This document shows, one piece after another, positions 23,172 through 23,211 of a DNA stretch of 23,211 nt. A program made the position numbers and the translations under genes. This stretch comes from JAMOAW01 sp039908535 (GTDB lineage Bacteria > Pseudomonadota > Magnetococcia > Magnetococcales > JADFZT01): NCBI GenBank assembly GCA_039908535.1, contig JAMOAW010000036.1:1-23211 (forward strand), given 5' to 3'. The first letter of the stretch is position 1. Each line of letters starts with the position of its first letter. The notes beneath the pieces were generated by a model. That model searched no databases. It had not been told where the DNA came from and worked only from the letters and a program-made list of their open reading frames with translations.

Positions 23172-23211
23172 GAGATGGAGTGGGTTCCTGTCGTCCAAGA
23201 TCTCTTCCCAC

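Overview
This window looks like the chromosome of a proteobacterium with moderate GC. A secreted Gly/Tyr/Asn-rich protein resembling sulfur globule proteins, an O2-sensor-type diguanylate cyclase, AcnB and GltBD suggest a microaerophilic sulfur oxidiser. From general resemblance I lean towards the Magnetococcales (magnetotactic cocci) or a neighbouring lineage. That is an inference: no rRNA or magnetosome gene is present to confirm it.

Layout. The left edge (1-885) is accessory DNA: the N-terminus of a minus-strand gene of unknown function, then an orphan DUF4276 (TOPRIM-like) gene. Next is the glutamate synthase operon gltB-gltD (1046-7079), with a good promoter candidate, an 8-bp gene overlap and a clear intrinsic terminator. 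On the minus strand follow an fmdB-like zinc-ribbon gene and grpE, with the C-terminal stub of an ISAs1-type transposase beside the grpE 3' end.

From 8713 to 15578 there are six consecutive same-strand signalling or membrane genes. They are an oxygen-binding di-iron (ODP) domain fused to an active-looking GGDEF; a CHASE2-type class III nucleotide cyclase; a DUF2157 membrane protein; a GDYXXLXY-type protein; and two short two-helix membrane proteins, the first HAMP-like and out of frame at a run of 11 G. The cyclase, DUF2157 and GDYXXLXY genes overlap by 1-4 bp and are probably translated together. Together they put a c-di-GMP enzyme with an oxygen-sensor module next to a predicted cyclic-nucleotide enzyme whose base-selecting lysine is replaced.

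The right part carries acnB with a strong terminator, an XRE-cupin regulator followed by two terminators, a convergent membrane-anchored proline-rich protein with a six-cysteine tail, and a long RelA/SpoT homologue. That homologue has an intact (p)ppGpp hydrolase site but a ruined synthetase site. The window ends with the sulfur-globule-like gene, whose open frame runs through its own terminator, and a perfect 12+12 bp palindrome.

The best candidates for something undescribed are the 8713-15578 signalling/membrane cluster, its poly-G broken frame, and the hydrolase-only RSH. I see no CRISPR array, tRNA, rRNA, intact mobile element or recognised defence system. The orphan DUF4276 gene is only a possible leftover of a two-gene module.
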